Source: Nitrososphaerota archaeon (GTDB lineage: Archaea > Thermoproteota > Nitrososphaeria > Nitrososphaerales > CADDZS01). From it: a stretch of 64,000 nt of DNA. The DNA is taken from positions 1-64,000 of the forward strand of contig JAJPHP010000037.1 in the NCBI GenBank assembly GCA_021325255.1, given 5' to 3'. The notes under the pieces were generated by a model. It made no database searches and was not told the DNA's origin. It worked only from the letters and a program-made list of their open reading frames with translations. Made by a program: the position numbers and the translations under genes. Of the stretch, positions 34,379-43,315 are shown in pieces (within the stretch, counting starts at the first letter, position 1; the number at the start of each line of letters is the position of its first letter).

Positions 34379-35665
34379 ATGCAAACTGCCGTTTCAAGAC
34401 GAAACGACGGACAGCGACACCGATGGATTCACAGCATGTGCGGGATGTGCCTCCACGGGTGCGGCATACAGGTGCACGTTGTGGATGGCGTCGCAGTAAA
34501 GATAGATCCCGACGCTGACAATCCCGACAACCTCGGTCGATTATGCGCCCGGGGAAATAGCGGCTTAGGGAAGCACTACAACCCCGCTAGAATCAAGAAT
34601 CCTCTAGTTCGCACCAATCCTGAGAAGCACTGGGACGCCGATCAGAAGTGGAAGGAGGTCACTATGGACTACGCGCTCGAACTCGTTGCGGAGAAGTTGA
34701 AGCGCATCCACTCCAAAGATCCACGCAAATTGTTGTGCTCGTTCGGCGAATTCCAGCGCTACTGGACTAGAATCTGGCCCCTGGAAGCATATGGTTCACC
34801 GAATTTCTTCAATGCTGTTGGAACTGCTTGTGGGGCCGCATACCACACCGTGAACGGAATGTTCCAAGGAGCATTCGCAGCAATACCAGATTACAACTAT
34901 TGCAACTATCTGATTCAACTCGGCTCAGGAGACGGCTTCGAGGCTCACCTTCACCTTCCCGGGACGGCAAAGAGGGCCGCCGACGCTAGAATGAGGGGCA
35001 TGAGGCTTGTAGTCGTAGACCCGAGGCTAAGTGTTGCCGCCTCGAAGGCAAACGAATGGGTCCCAATCAGGATAGGAACCGACGGGGCTTTCGTAATGTC
35101 TCTGATGTACGTTATGGTACACGAGCTCGACATGTATGATAAGGAATTCCTGAAAAAACACACTAATGCCCCCTATCTGGTTGGACTGGATGGCTACTTC
35201 GTAAGGGATAGTCAAAGCCGCGCCCTAATTTATGATTCTGTTGAAGGAAGCCCGAAGAGTTGGGAGGACGACGGAATCAAAGATTACGCATTGACCGGGA
35301 CATACGCGGTCTCCGGAGTTGAGTGCCGTCCTGCATTTGATTTATTCAAACAGAAGCTGCTGGATTACAAACCGGAAAGAGTTTCGAAAATCACAACTAT
35401 ACCCGCGGGCACCATTAGACGAATCGCAAAGGAATTCGCAGAGGCTGCCCAAGTCGTTTCCAAAGTCGACGTCGATGGTAGGCAGTACAGTCTGCGCCCC
35501 GCCTGTCTCCAATGGTACAGGGGTGCGCACGGGCACAATCACAACTTCCTGGACAACTTCGTTTTCAAGACTATCAACGCACTTATTGGAAATCTAGACA
35601 GTCCGGGCGGACACTTGGGCGTGCCGATGGGCTGGAGCCCCTACGAGTGGAAGGGCGACCTGTGA
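34379..35665 (+). CDS. Molybdopterin oxidoreductase, N-terminal part, ended by an in-frame TGA
   Basis: These 428 residues are the first half of a DMSO-reductase-family enzyme. The N-terminus has a [4Fe-4S] set (CGMC, HGCG and LCARG at residues about 21-58). VGTACGAAYH at about 142 offers a Cys where family members bind Mo. The frame stops at TGA 35663-35665 in the context GDL-stop-FNTIEKG, but continues in the same frame with convincing homology to 36928. The stop is not at the Mo ligand, so selenocysteine is unlikely; Trp (TGG) would fit the context. A single nonsense mutation, an assembly error or readthrough are the options. Confidence 0.75.
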   Translation: MQTAVSRRNDGQRHRWIHSMCGMCLHGCGIQVHVVDGVAVKIDPDADNPDNLGRLCARGNSGLGKHYNPARIKNPLVRTNPEKHWDADQKWKEVTMDYALELVAEKLKRIHSKDPRKLLCSFGEFQRYWTRIWPLEAYGSPNFFNAVGTACGAAYHTVNGMFQGAFAAIPDYNYCNYLIQLGSGDGFEAHLHLPGTAKRAADARMRGMRLVVVDPRLSVAASKANEWVPIRIGTDGAFVMSLMYVMVHELDMYDKEFLKKHTNAPYLVGLDGYFVRDSQSRALIYDSVEGSPKSWEDDGIKDYALTGTYAVSGVECRPAFDLFKQKLLDYKPERVSKITTIPAGTIRRIAKEFAEAAQVVSKVDVDGRQYSLRPACLQWYRGAHGHNHNFLDNFVFKTINALIGNLDSPGGHLGVPMGWSPYEWKGDL

Positions 35666-36928
35666 TTCAATACAATCGAAAAGGGCCAGGATGGAGTCAT
35701 AAAGCCCTCGCTCTACCAGATACGCCCTCCTGTTGCTTTCAAGTTCCCCCCTGATCGGTATCAGCTCTCCGAGTACTTTCCGATCGGGGTTCAGCCCGGA
35801 GAAATCAGCCCGCAGATAATCAACGATCACGAAATGTTCGGATTGGAAAGGCCCGAAGCCTTGTTTTCGTTTCACTCCAACCCGGTCTGGAACATGCCCG
35901 GGACAAAAGACGTCCTTCAAGTGATCCGCGATCTCGATTTCGTAGTTTCGATAGACATAACCGCAGTGGGCGAGACGACGATGCTCTCGGACGTTGTGCT
36001 CGCTGACAGGACTTTTCTCGAAAGCTGGTCGCTCTATAATGTCGAGGCCCCCTTCGTCACGGGCCACGCTCTCCGCCAGCCCGTAGTAGAGCCACCTGCG
36101 GAGACAATGGACGGAACAGACATCCTCTCAGAACTCTCGGACAGAATCGGCATACTGCATAGATGGAACAATGCCCTAAATGGCCGCTTGGGGCTATGGA
36201 GGGATCCAAAGCTATTGCTGGATCCAGGCAAGAAGTACTTTATCGACCAAATCCTCGACAGATTCGCGAAGTCGCTGTATGGTGATGAGCAGGGCCTTGA
36301 CTGGTTCAAGCAGAACGGGACGAGCATGAGATTGAGGAAACCAAGTGAACTGTATTCCCAGCACGAAATGAGGATTCCGTTCTACCACGACTATGTAAAG
36401 CGAGCCGGCGACGAACTCAAGGAAAACATGACCAAGGCTGGGCAGGAATGGATGAAGAATTGGAAGTTTGATGAATATCAACCTCTTCCTGAGTGGCGCC
36501 CGGGACTCACATACGAGGAGGAGCCAACAGAATACGATTTGGTGGCGGGCTTTTTCAAGACCCCGATTTCTACTTTCGAGGACCTCGCCAACATTCCATG
36601 GGTTGTAGAAGTGGCTGGAAACAGACCTGATGTGACCTATGTTTGGATCAACAGCGAAACCCGAAGAAGAAAGGGCATCAAGAATGGAGATCGCATAAGA
36701 ATAACTTCGAAGTATTCCTCGGTCGAAGGTGTTGCATGGTTGACAGAAGGTGTGCACCCTGAAGCGGTTATGATGAGCCAGGCTGGGCGTCCACACATCA
36801 AGAGCAGATACAAGATTTCGACAGCCCCGATGTTTAACGAGTTGGTAAGAGCCGATCTGTCAAACATAGACCCGATATCCGGAGCTTACGAAACCGAGGT
36901 CAGAGTAAAGGTCGAGGCGATTCGGTAA
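35666..36928 (+). CDS. Molybdopterin oxidoreductase, C-terminal part in frame after the TGA
   Basis: The frame is open from just after the TGA; the first Met is at 35834. The translation includes MFGLERPEALFSFHSNPVWNMPG, LDFVVSIDITAVGETTMLSDVVLADRTFLE (the typical segment where antiporter-like partners and cofactor meet), and a C-terminal dinucleotide-binding domain (WINSETRRRKGIKNGDRI, then QAGRPHIKS). Together with the upstream half it makes a protein of about 849 residues. If independently translated it would lack the Fe-S cluster and half of the pterin site. A MoaD-like gene follows at once. Confidence 0.7.
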   Translation, partial: FNTIEKGQDGVIKPSLYQIRPPVAFKFPPDRYQLSEYFPIGVQPGEISPQIINDHEMFGLERPEALFSFHSNPVWNMPGTKDVLQVIRDLDFVVSIDITAVGETTMLSDVVLADRTFLESWSLYNVEAPFVTGHALRQPVVEPPAETMDGTDILSELSDRIGILHRWNNALNGRLGLWRDPKLLLDPGKKYFIDQILDRFAKSLYGDEQGLDWFKQNGTSMRLRKPSELYSQHEMRIPFYHDYVKRAGDELKENMTKAGQEWMKNWKFDEYQPLPEWRPGLTYEEEPTEYDLVAGFFKTPISTFEDLANIPWVVEVAGNRPDVTYVWINSETRRRKGIKNGDRIRITSKYSSVEGVAWLTEGVHPEAVMMSQAGRPHIKSRYKISTAPMFNELVRADLSNIDPISGAYETEVRVKVEAIR

Positions 36929-36930
36929 CA

Positions 36931-37242
36931 CTGACCAAGAGGACGGTCACAATCTACTCTGTGGGAACAGCTTACTCAAACTTGCTACCCCAGCAGGTGA
37001 ACGAGGTCCAATTTGAGGGAGACTCGATTGAGAGTCTGCTCAGATCTATCAAATCGACCGAACCCGATGGGGTGGAGCGTTCCCTCTACGATGATCTAAT
37101 TGATACAGATGGCTCATACAAGAGCGGGTGGGCTATCTCCGTCAACCGGGAAATTGTCGCAGCTGAAGACCTGTTAAAACCCGTACCAAACCTTTCAGAG
37201 CTCGTCGTAATTCACATCATCCAGGTGCCCGCCGGAGGATAG
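36931..37242 (+). CDS. MoaD/ThiS-like beta-grasp protein with a Gly-Gly end
   Basis: The translation ends VVIHIIQVPAGG, the C-terminal Gly-Gly tail used by MoaD and ThiS as a thiocarboxylate sulfur carrier. The first strand TVTIYSVG appears only if translation begins at CTG 36931, two bases after the stop of the oxidoreductase; the first GTG (36961) would remove it. The beginning and the end suit a MoaD-type fold of 103 residues. Lying directly behind a molybdopterin enzyme, it may help make or insert its cofactor, or be an enzyme-specific accessory protein. Moderate certainty because the middle is divergent. Confidence 0.6.
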   Translation: MTKRTVTIYSVGTAYSNLLPQQVNEVQFEGDSIESLLRSIKSTEPDGVERSLYDDLIDTDGSYKSGWAISVNREIVAAEDLLKPVPNLSELVVIHIIQVPAGG

Positions 37243-37571
37243 ACTTGGTTGAAGCGGTTTTGAATTCTAGATGACAAGGCTGGGAATAATAATCGATCAT
37301 GCGAGGTTAATAGGCTGTCAATCAACACGGTACTACAAGATCCGTATATTCGGCGGACACACCCGGTTGGCATGAGAAAGTTTCTGGTTACGGGGTCATC
37401 GCAATCCTTCTCTTGCTCTCTCTGTCAGGAAGTGGGGGCAAAACAATCTTCCAGCAGGTAAAAGACTGAACACTTGTGAAATTAAGAGATATTAACTCCC
37501 TTGCCAGCCGATGAGAAAAATCGGTCTAACTTTTTATCTAACGGTCCTGCAACAAATCTCCGAGCTTAAGC
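37243..37571. other. Intergenic stretch between MoaD-like gene and second oxidoreductase
   Basis: No complete gene is seen. A frame around 37346-37468 reads like the end of a membrane protein (a hydrophobic GVIAILLLLSLSG), but it has no start and no partner, and may be debris. An AT-rich run near 37480-37495 could be the promoter of the next gene. Confidence 0.4.
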
Positions 37572-39689
37572 TTGTCTCTGAGTCAGGAAGCCAACAGAAC
37601 GGTGCGAACCATATGCCGCTCCTGCGGGCATGGTGGGTGCGGAGTCTATGTCACCGTGAAGGACGGGAGAGCGGTAGCAATTGCTCCCGACAAAGATCAT
37701 CCAATAAGCAAGGGGTACATTTGCTCAAAGGCTTACGGAGCGCTTGAGCTCGAATATCATCATGATAGACTGCTTCATCCCATGAAGAGAGCGGGTCGGA
37801 GAGGCGAAGGCAAGTGGGAGAAGATTTCCTGGGGTCAGGCCTTTTCCACCATCGCAGACAAGTTGAATCAGCTGAAACAAGTGTCGGGCGCAGAGTCCGT
37901 CGTATTTGCTCACGGTACAGGAAGGGATTTCCATAGATTTGTCTACAGGGTCGCCAATCTCTTCGGCACGCCAAACGTAATGTCTCCCGGCCACATGTGC
38001 TACGTTCCGCGGGTCGCCATCTGTCATGCGATGGGGATGGAGATTCCTCTTTGTGATTATGAAAATCACCCCGGTATCATCGTAGCTTGGGGTAGCGACC
38101 ATCTTGTTTCCAATCCGGACGAAAACAAGGGAATCAACCTTGCGAAGGAGGTCCGAGCCGGTTCGAAATTGATTGTGGTCAACCCAAGAAGAATCGGCAT
38201 AGCCGACAAGGCTGACATGTTTCTCCAAGTGAGGCCAGCAACGGACACAGCTCTTGCCTTGGGAATGGCGAGGGTTATTGTGAAGGATGAACTGTATGAC
38301 AAGAAGTTCATCGAGGATTATTCTTTCGGATTTGACAAATTTGCGCAGCGAATCGAAAAGTACGATCCGAAGACTGTGGAAGAGATTACCTGGGTTCCCT
38401 CAAATCAGGTTGTAGAAGCTGCGCATCTCTACGCAACGACAAAGCCAGCCTGCATCCAGTGGGGTGTAGGAATCGAGCAGAATCTGAACTGCGTGGACGC
38501 CGATCGTAGCTTGATCTACCTGGTAGCAATGACAGGCAATCTGGACGTCCCGGGAGGAAATGTAACTTTCGGTCTCCCCCCGGTTCTCCCGAGAAGCGAG
38601 TTCTCCCTTTTCGCCTCTCTTCCTCCAGGTCAAAGAGCAAAAATGCTGGGCGGGGAGAAGTACAAACTTGCCGCTTCGATAGGTCGTCTTACTCCTCATA
38701 CGGTCTGGGATGCAATTCTGGACGGAAACCCATATCGTGTTAGAGCGCTTGTTGTCTTTGCTAGCAATCTCTTGCTTGCAAGAGAAAACGCAAGGAGAGC
38801 ATACAGGGCGCTTAAAGAGGTGGAGTTCTTCGTCGCATGTGACATTTTTAAGACGCCCACAACCGAGATGGCAGACATCGTGCTTCCCGCGGCAACATGG
38901 CTTGAAAACGACAATATCGCGGATTACTGGAAGATCCACGGGTACGTATTCCCAAGAGTGAAGGCGGTCGAGCCTCTGGGAGAAGCAAGGCCCGACCATG
39001 TCATCCTAAACGAACTCGGAAAACGTCTGGGCTTTCCGGAATTCTTCTGGGACACATACGAAGAATCGCTTGATTTCATATTAAAGCCAGCAAATCTGAG
39101 ATGGACTCAGTTCAAGAATATCCCCTATCTGAGGAGCCCTGTCGAATTTAGAAAGTACGAGAAGAAGGGATTTGATACGAAGACTGGGAAGTTCGAGTTT
39201 TATCTAACAAAGTACGAAGAATGGGGATACGATCCGCTACCTGACTACAACGAGCCGCCGGAGAGCCCGAAAAGTGACACAGAGTTCGTCAAGAGATACC
39301 CCCTTGTCCTCACAACTGGTCACCGTATTTTCGAATTTTTCGGCTCCGAGCACAGACAGTCCCCATCTCTGAGGAAGAGGCATCCAGATCCTCTCATCGA
39401 GATTAACACAAACAAAGGACACGAACTAGGGATAAAAGATGGAGCCTGGGTCAGAATAGAATCGCCGCGTGGATCTATAAGAATGAAAGCAAGACTCACT
39501 GACAGGATTGATCCACGGGTGGTAAGCGCGGAGTATGGATGGTGGTACCCGGAAAGAGAGGCTCCTGGATTTGACTGGCAGGAATCAAACATCAACATTC
39601 TCACATCCGACGCCGACAGGTTAGATGCGGGGATGGGAGCGACTAATCTTAGAGGCTTGATGTGCAACGTGAGACCTTTGGGCGAATAG
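37572..39689 (+). CDS. Second molybdopterin oxidoreductase (DMSO reductase family), single subunit
   Basis: The 705-residue protein starts at TTG 37572. It has a [4Fe-4S] set (CRSCGHGGCG and YICSKA), a Mo-site candidate Cys in SPGHMCYVP at about 139, VACDIFKTPTTEMADIVLPAATWLE in the middle and a C-terminal dinucleotide-binding domain (LTTGHRIFEFF, then NILTSDADRLDAGMG). No Fe-S electron-transfer subunit or membrane anchor is adjacent, unlike polysulfide or thiosulfate reductases. Non-redox or hydroxylating relatives (acetylene hydratase, pyrogallol transhydroxylase types) also occur without them, so the reaction is open. No Tat signal is evident, so it probably works in the cytoplasm. Confidence 0.85.
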   Translation: MSLSQEANRTVRTICRSCGHGGCGVYVTVKDGRAVAIAPDKDHPISKGYICSKAYGALELEYHHDRLLHPMKRAGRRGEGKWEKISWGQAFSTIADKLNQLKQVSGAESVVFAHGTGRDFHRFVYRVANLFGTPNVMSPGHMCYVPRVAICHAMGMEIPLCDYENHPGIIVAWGSDHLVSNPDENKGINLAKEVRAGSKLIVVNPRRIGIADKADMFLQVRPATDTALALGMARVIVKDELYDKKFIEDYSFGFDKFAQRIEKYDPKTVEEITWVPSNQVVEAAHLYATTKPACIQWGVGIEQNLNCVDADRSLIYLVAMTGNLDVPGGNVTFGLPPVLPRSEFSLFASLPPGQRAKMLGGEKYKLAASIGRLTPHTVWDAILDGNPYRVRALVVFASNLLLARENARRAYRALKEVEFFVACDIFKTPTTEMADIVLPAATWLENDNIADYWKIHGYVFPRVKAVEPLGEARPDHVILNELGKRLGFPEFFWDTYEESLDFILKPANLRWTQFKNIPYLRSPVEFRKYEKKGFDTKTGKFEFYLTKYEEWGYDPLPDYNEPPESPKSDTEFVKRYPLVLTTGHRIFEFFGSEHRQSPSLRKRHPDPLIEINTNKGHELGIKDGAWVRIESPRGSIRMKARLTDRIDPRVVSAEYGWWYPEREAPGFDWQESNINILTSDADRLDAGMGATNLRGLMCNVRPLGE

Positions 39690-40575
39690 AGGTAGTTTTG
39701 TAGAATCCAGATTAACTATGGGATTTTTGACTGTCCTGAACAAGAAAAAGTGAAATGAGAGATAGGACACTTTAATCGTTCGTTCGAATTATGTCCAGAT
39801 AGTTTTCACCTAGGAGAACAACCAGAAGAAGCGTTGTGCTAGCATCTCGATACTCTTCAAACCGCTTGTTGAAGTGCCTCGGCGTTCCGGAGCATTTCTC
39901 CATGTCGGAGACTTCGTGAACAAGTTGCACAATTTGACAACGCTGCAATTCCTTTGATCGTCCGCATACGCTTATGTAAGCGAGCAACGTGGATAGCCTG
40001 CTAGACTTATGTGATGTGTAACATCAATTTGTAGCAAGTCCTACATACGGAAAAAGGCTCTTAGCCGCTAGGGGCTACTCGATTTCAATTGTTTCTCCGT
40101 ATGGATCTTCTCCCCGAAAGACCACAGTGACTATTCGATGACGGGTGCTTTCAAGCGAGCTTTGCGAGGTTATACCAATCCTAGGCATGAGAATTCGAAG
40201 TGGGGCCTCTAGCAAGTCTCTAGATACCCAGGAAAGTACTGGGGGAGACTATAAGCAATAATGGCGTTAGTTTCCAAGTTAATCAGGATTGAATATCTGG
40301 CGTTGGCACTTCTCACAAGGCATCTGGTAGAATGTTTCCAGATTTGCTTTTACGTTTAAACGTCAGTGAATGGCAGTAGTGAAAATGTACACCCCTCGTG
40401 CGCCAATTGATTTCAATGCAAGCTGATACCTTGACATGAAGATCCTGATTTCAACTGTGAGTAGCGCCGCGATTTTCGCCCACTCCCTTCAGATTTGTCT
40501 CGGATTCGACGCAGACACTGAATTTGTTCCGGCCACTGTTCTCGAAGACTGCGAAATTTCATTTGGGGTGGCCAC
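39690..40575. other. Long stretch without a supported gene
   Basis: Nearly 900 bases follow the oxidoreductase. A 71-codon minus-strand frame (39772-39987) and an open minus-strand stretch of about 58 codons ending at 40078 have no recognisable domains. Neither has a clear start signal. I see no tRNA, repeat array or other RNA. It may hold debris plus the promoter of the next gene. Confidence 0.4.
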
Positions 40576-41898
40576 TTGACGGGACTTCGAAAGATAGCTG
40601 TGATAGTATCAGCGATGCTCATTCTCTTATCAGGGACCTTACTTTCCGTCTCAAGTATACACACTTCCGCAACCGCCCCTCACTACCTCGGCTTCTGGCT
40701 TCAGGAGGGGAACATCGTTGGGTACATGAGCCCCTCGTCTTTTGTGCAGCAATACTTCGGAACCCCGCCCTACCCATCTGGACTCGAGATGATGACGACG
40801 GGACCGACAAACTACTTTAGATTGAAGACAACCTCAACAGCACAGTATACCCTACAGTCGGCTCAGTTCTGGTCGCAGGTCGCATCTTACACAAACGCAA
40901 ATTATCCTGGGGTTAAGATTCAGATGATGGTTGGGCTCTGCCACAACGAGCCTCAATACACATGCCAGCCGTCGGACTACTATGTTGGGCTTAACCTGTT
41001 GCAAACCTGGCTCAACACCTTCGGCCACCATCCATCGGTCTACTCAGTTGGCTTGGAATCTGAGTATACAGATCAGATGTACAAGAACGTAACCGGACTG
41101 ACAGCGATAATGAACATAGTTCACAATGCTGGTTATCAATTTGTGAGCTACGGGGCCTATCTGGATCCCACCCAAATGCCGAGCGGAGGGTACATAATAG
41201 GCCACACGGGCTTCCCAGGAGGCGATGCGGGTTGTCTTGGGGCTTCTAGCTGCGACCAGGAACAGACCTTGACTAACCTCTTCACGGACTCACCCTACGT
41301 CGGAATCTTCAGCGGATACTATGCACAGTTCAGCTACCCGGCTTCGATTCCAACCTGCCCTGTAAACTCGACTTCCTCGTACAATGGCTCAGGGTACGGT
41401 TGGAACCAGTGCGTGGTGGACACCGAAATTTCCTCGGCACTATCTCTTCCCCTTCAATACAGGGAATTTGTGAACCTCTGCCCGGGATTCGCCAACACGC
41501 AGACCAACGCGAACCAGCTTTGGATGGACCCGACGCTCAGGAACTGGATATGGACCGACCCGCAGTACCAGTCGAACTTCAACCTCTCGACTGATATTCA
41601 GCCAGGAAGCACGTCATCATCTTTCTCCACATCAACTAGTAGTCATACCTCTTCATCCTCTAGCTTTCAGACCTTCTCATCTAGCTATCAGACATCCTCA
41701 ACTAGTGATACGACCTCCTTCTCATCAAGCAGTCAGACTCTGTTCTCATCAAGCACCCTTTCTTCCTCCTCATCAAGCATTGGTCCAGGGCCCTACTACG
41801 CTGCTGATTTAATCGTAATCGTTCTGGTGGTGGCGGTATGCACCTTTGGTTTTGTTTTTTATGTCAGGCCCAGACTTAGAGAAAGAAGATTGTGGTAA
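40576..41898 (+). CDS. Surface-anchored protein with a predicted barrel domain, Ser/Thr stalk and C-terminal membrane helix
   Basis: Translation from TTG 40576 gives 440 residues. It has a signal peptide (about 1-32, ending near HTSATAP), an ectodomain of about 310 residues, a stalk of about 60 residues made almost only of Ser and Thr with F and Q every few residues, a membrane helix (about 405-428) and a basic tail. The ectodomain opens with HYLGFWLQEG and later has SVYSVGLESEY and GYQFVSYGAYLDP, a rhythm that recalls TIM-barrel glycoside-hydrolase-like proteins, with several Cys that could pair. I do not recognise a defined family. The anchor and stalk place it on the outer face of the cell. 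Confidence 0.75.
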   Translation: MTGLRKIAVIVSAMLILLSGTLLSVSSIHTSATAPHYLGFWLQEGNIVGYMSPSSFVQQYFGTPPYPSGLEMMTTGPTNYFRLKTTSTAQYTLQSAQFWSQVASYTNANYPGVKIQMMVGLCHNEPQYTCQPSDYYVGLNLLQTWLNTFGHHPSVYSVGLESEYTDQMYKNVTGLTAIMNIVHNAGYQFVSYGAYLDPTQMPSGGYIIGHTGFPGGDAGCLGASSCDQEQTLTNLFTDSPYVGIFSGYYAQFSYPASIPTCPVNSTSSYNGSGYGWNQCVVDTEISSALSLPLQYREFVNLCPGFANTQTNANQLWMDPTLRNWIWTDPQYQSNFNLSTDIQPGSTSSSFSTSTSSHTSSSSSFQTFSSSYQTSSTSDTTSFSSSSQTLFSSSTLSSSSSSIGPGPYYAADLIVIVLVVAVCTFGFVFYVRPRLRERRLW

Positions 41899-42039
41899 GC
41901 GGAGAACCATCTTCAGTCTGACAGAGATGTAGTTCGTAGTCTTCTGAAATCAGTAGCTGTCACAAGTAAGCTCGACACAGATAGGCCCCGACTGCGAATT
42001 CGATACACCACAGTATGAGTTTCGCTTGGTCTAGATTAA

Positions 42040-42086
42040 GAGTGAATTTTGCTCAATCACTCACGATACTCTTAATTGAAGAGTGA
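42040..42086. repeat. Clustered GAGTGA/TCACTC motifs before an aminotransferase gene
   Basis: GAGTGA at 42040-42045, its inverse TCACTC at 42057-42062, and GAGTGA again at 42081-42086 lie within 47 bases just ahead of the aminotransferase start. The intervening ACTCTT-AATTG-AAGAGT (42068-42084) is a second inverted repeat overlapping the last copy. The spacing suggests an operator near the transcription start, but no regulator can be named. Confidence 0.4.
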
Positions 42087-42090
42087 CTCA

Positions 42091-43284
42091 ATGCCATACA
42101 GTAATCAAGAGGGAGAACCTCGATTGAATGACCAAGAAATGATGTTAGACGAGGATGAACTGCTCCTCATACCGGGCCCGACTACATTGAGCTCCCATGT
42201 ACGCGCGGTAATGTCGCAGCCACAGAAAAGCCACGTAGCCCCAGAGTTCTACAACGCCTTCAAGGAGCTTCTGGATCTTTCCAGGTACCTCTTCGGCAAC
42301 TCCAACGGATTGCAGTTCGTTTTCACAGGTTCGGGCTCGATTGGCATGGAGTCCTCGGTCATCTCGCTCTTTGAACCCGGCGACAGGGTGCTCTGCCTTG
42401 AAACAGGATACTTTGGTCATAGGTTCTCGATGATGGCCGAAATCCACGGCTGCAAGCTCGAGACGATGGTCTCGGAGTTCGGGAGGCACATCGACTATGG
42501 GGTGGTCGAAAGAAAACTTCGGTCTGAAAAGTTCAAGGCCGTCTTGTTTACGCATGTTGACACTTCCACCTCGGTGATGAATGATGTTTCTGAACTTGCT
42601 CGGATAGCCGGAGATAACGATGTATTGTCGGTTTGCGACTCTGTCTGCGGCGTCGGTGGCGCTCCGCTTGCTTTCGACGATCTAGGACTGGATATTGCCC
42701 TAACCGGATCCCAGAAGGCTATCGCTGCTCCGCCCGGCGCAACACTCCTCGCAGTTTCAAAGAGAGCTTTTGAGGTCATGGAGAAGAGAAAGACGCCGAT
42801 TGCTTCTTACTACATGAACCTCGTCAGGTGGAAGCCGATCATGGACGACCCGAAAATCTACCTCACCACTCCTGCGGTGCAGGTCATGCTTGCTCTTCGA
42901 GAGGCGCTGGTTCAGATAAAGGAGGAGGGACTTAAGAAGCGGTGGGAGAGGCACGAAAAGCTAGCAAGGGCGCTGCAGTCGGGGCTTGAATCACTTGACC
43001 TCAGACCCGGACCCGACGTCGAATCTAGGTCACCAACCGTCACAGCTTTCCACGTTCCATCGGGCAAATCTGCGGAATTTCAGGAGTCTCTTAGGCACAA
43101 GTACGGGATACATATAGCCCGAGGCTTTGGAGAGTATGCAAACAGCATGATGAGGATAGGCCATTTTGGGAACATTTCTGCGATGGACGTGCTTTCCTTC
43201 CTCGGCGCGATGGAGCTTACTTTGAAAGGGAGCACTTCCGTTCAGAGCGGACGTGCGGTCGACAAGGCCCTCTCAATGCTTTGA
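42091..43284 (+). CDS. Class V aminotransferase (serine/alanine-glyoxylate type)
   Basis: About 397 residues from ATG 42091; a TTG at 42076 would add five. The LIPGPTTLSSHVRAVM opening, the GSGSIGMESSV cofactor phosphate site, DSVCGVGG with the Asp under the pyridoxal ring, and TGSQKAIAAPPG with the PLP Lys match the serine-pyruvate/alanine-glyoxylate aminotransferase family. The gene probably feeds glycine/serine metabolism. It is convergent with argS and preceded by clustered inverted repeats that may be a control site. Confidence 0.9.
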   Translation: MPYSNQEGEPRLNDQEMMLDEDELLLIPGPTTLSSHVRAVMSQPQKSHVAPEFYNAFKELLDLSRYLFGNSNGLQFVFTGSGSIGMESSVISLFEPGDRVLCLETGYFGHRFSMMAEIHGCKLETMVSEFGRHIDYGVVERKLRSEKFKAVLFTHVDTSTSVMNDVSELARIAGDNDVLSVCDSVCGVGGAPLAFDDLGLDIALTGSQKAIAAPPGATLLAVSKRAFEVMEKRKTPIASYYMNLVRWKPIMDDPKIYLTTPAVQVMLALREALVQIKEEGLKKRWERHEKLARALQSGLESLDLRPGPDVESRSPTVTAFHVPSGKSAEFQESLRHKYGIHIARGFGEYANSMMRIGHFGNISAMDVLSFLGAMELTLKGSTSVQSGRAVDKALSML

Positions 43285-43315
43285 GAATTAGAAAACAAAG
43301 ATCACATTTCGTTTC

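Noticed and set aside
35663..35665. TGA as a selenocysteine codon in the first molybdopterin oxidoreductase
   Set aside because: It lies about 285 residues after the candidate Mo ligand and no SECIS-like structure was recognised; a Trp codon mutated to stop is simpler.
39772..39987. 71-codon minus-strand frame after the second molybdopterin oxidoreductase
   Set aside because: Unrecognisable translation and no supporting signal; kept only as part of the intergenic description.
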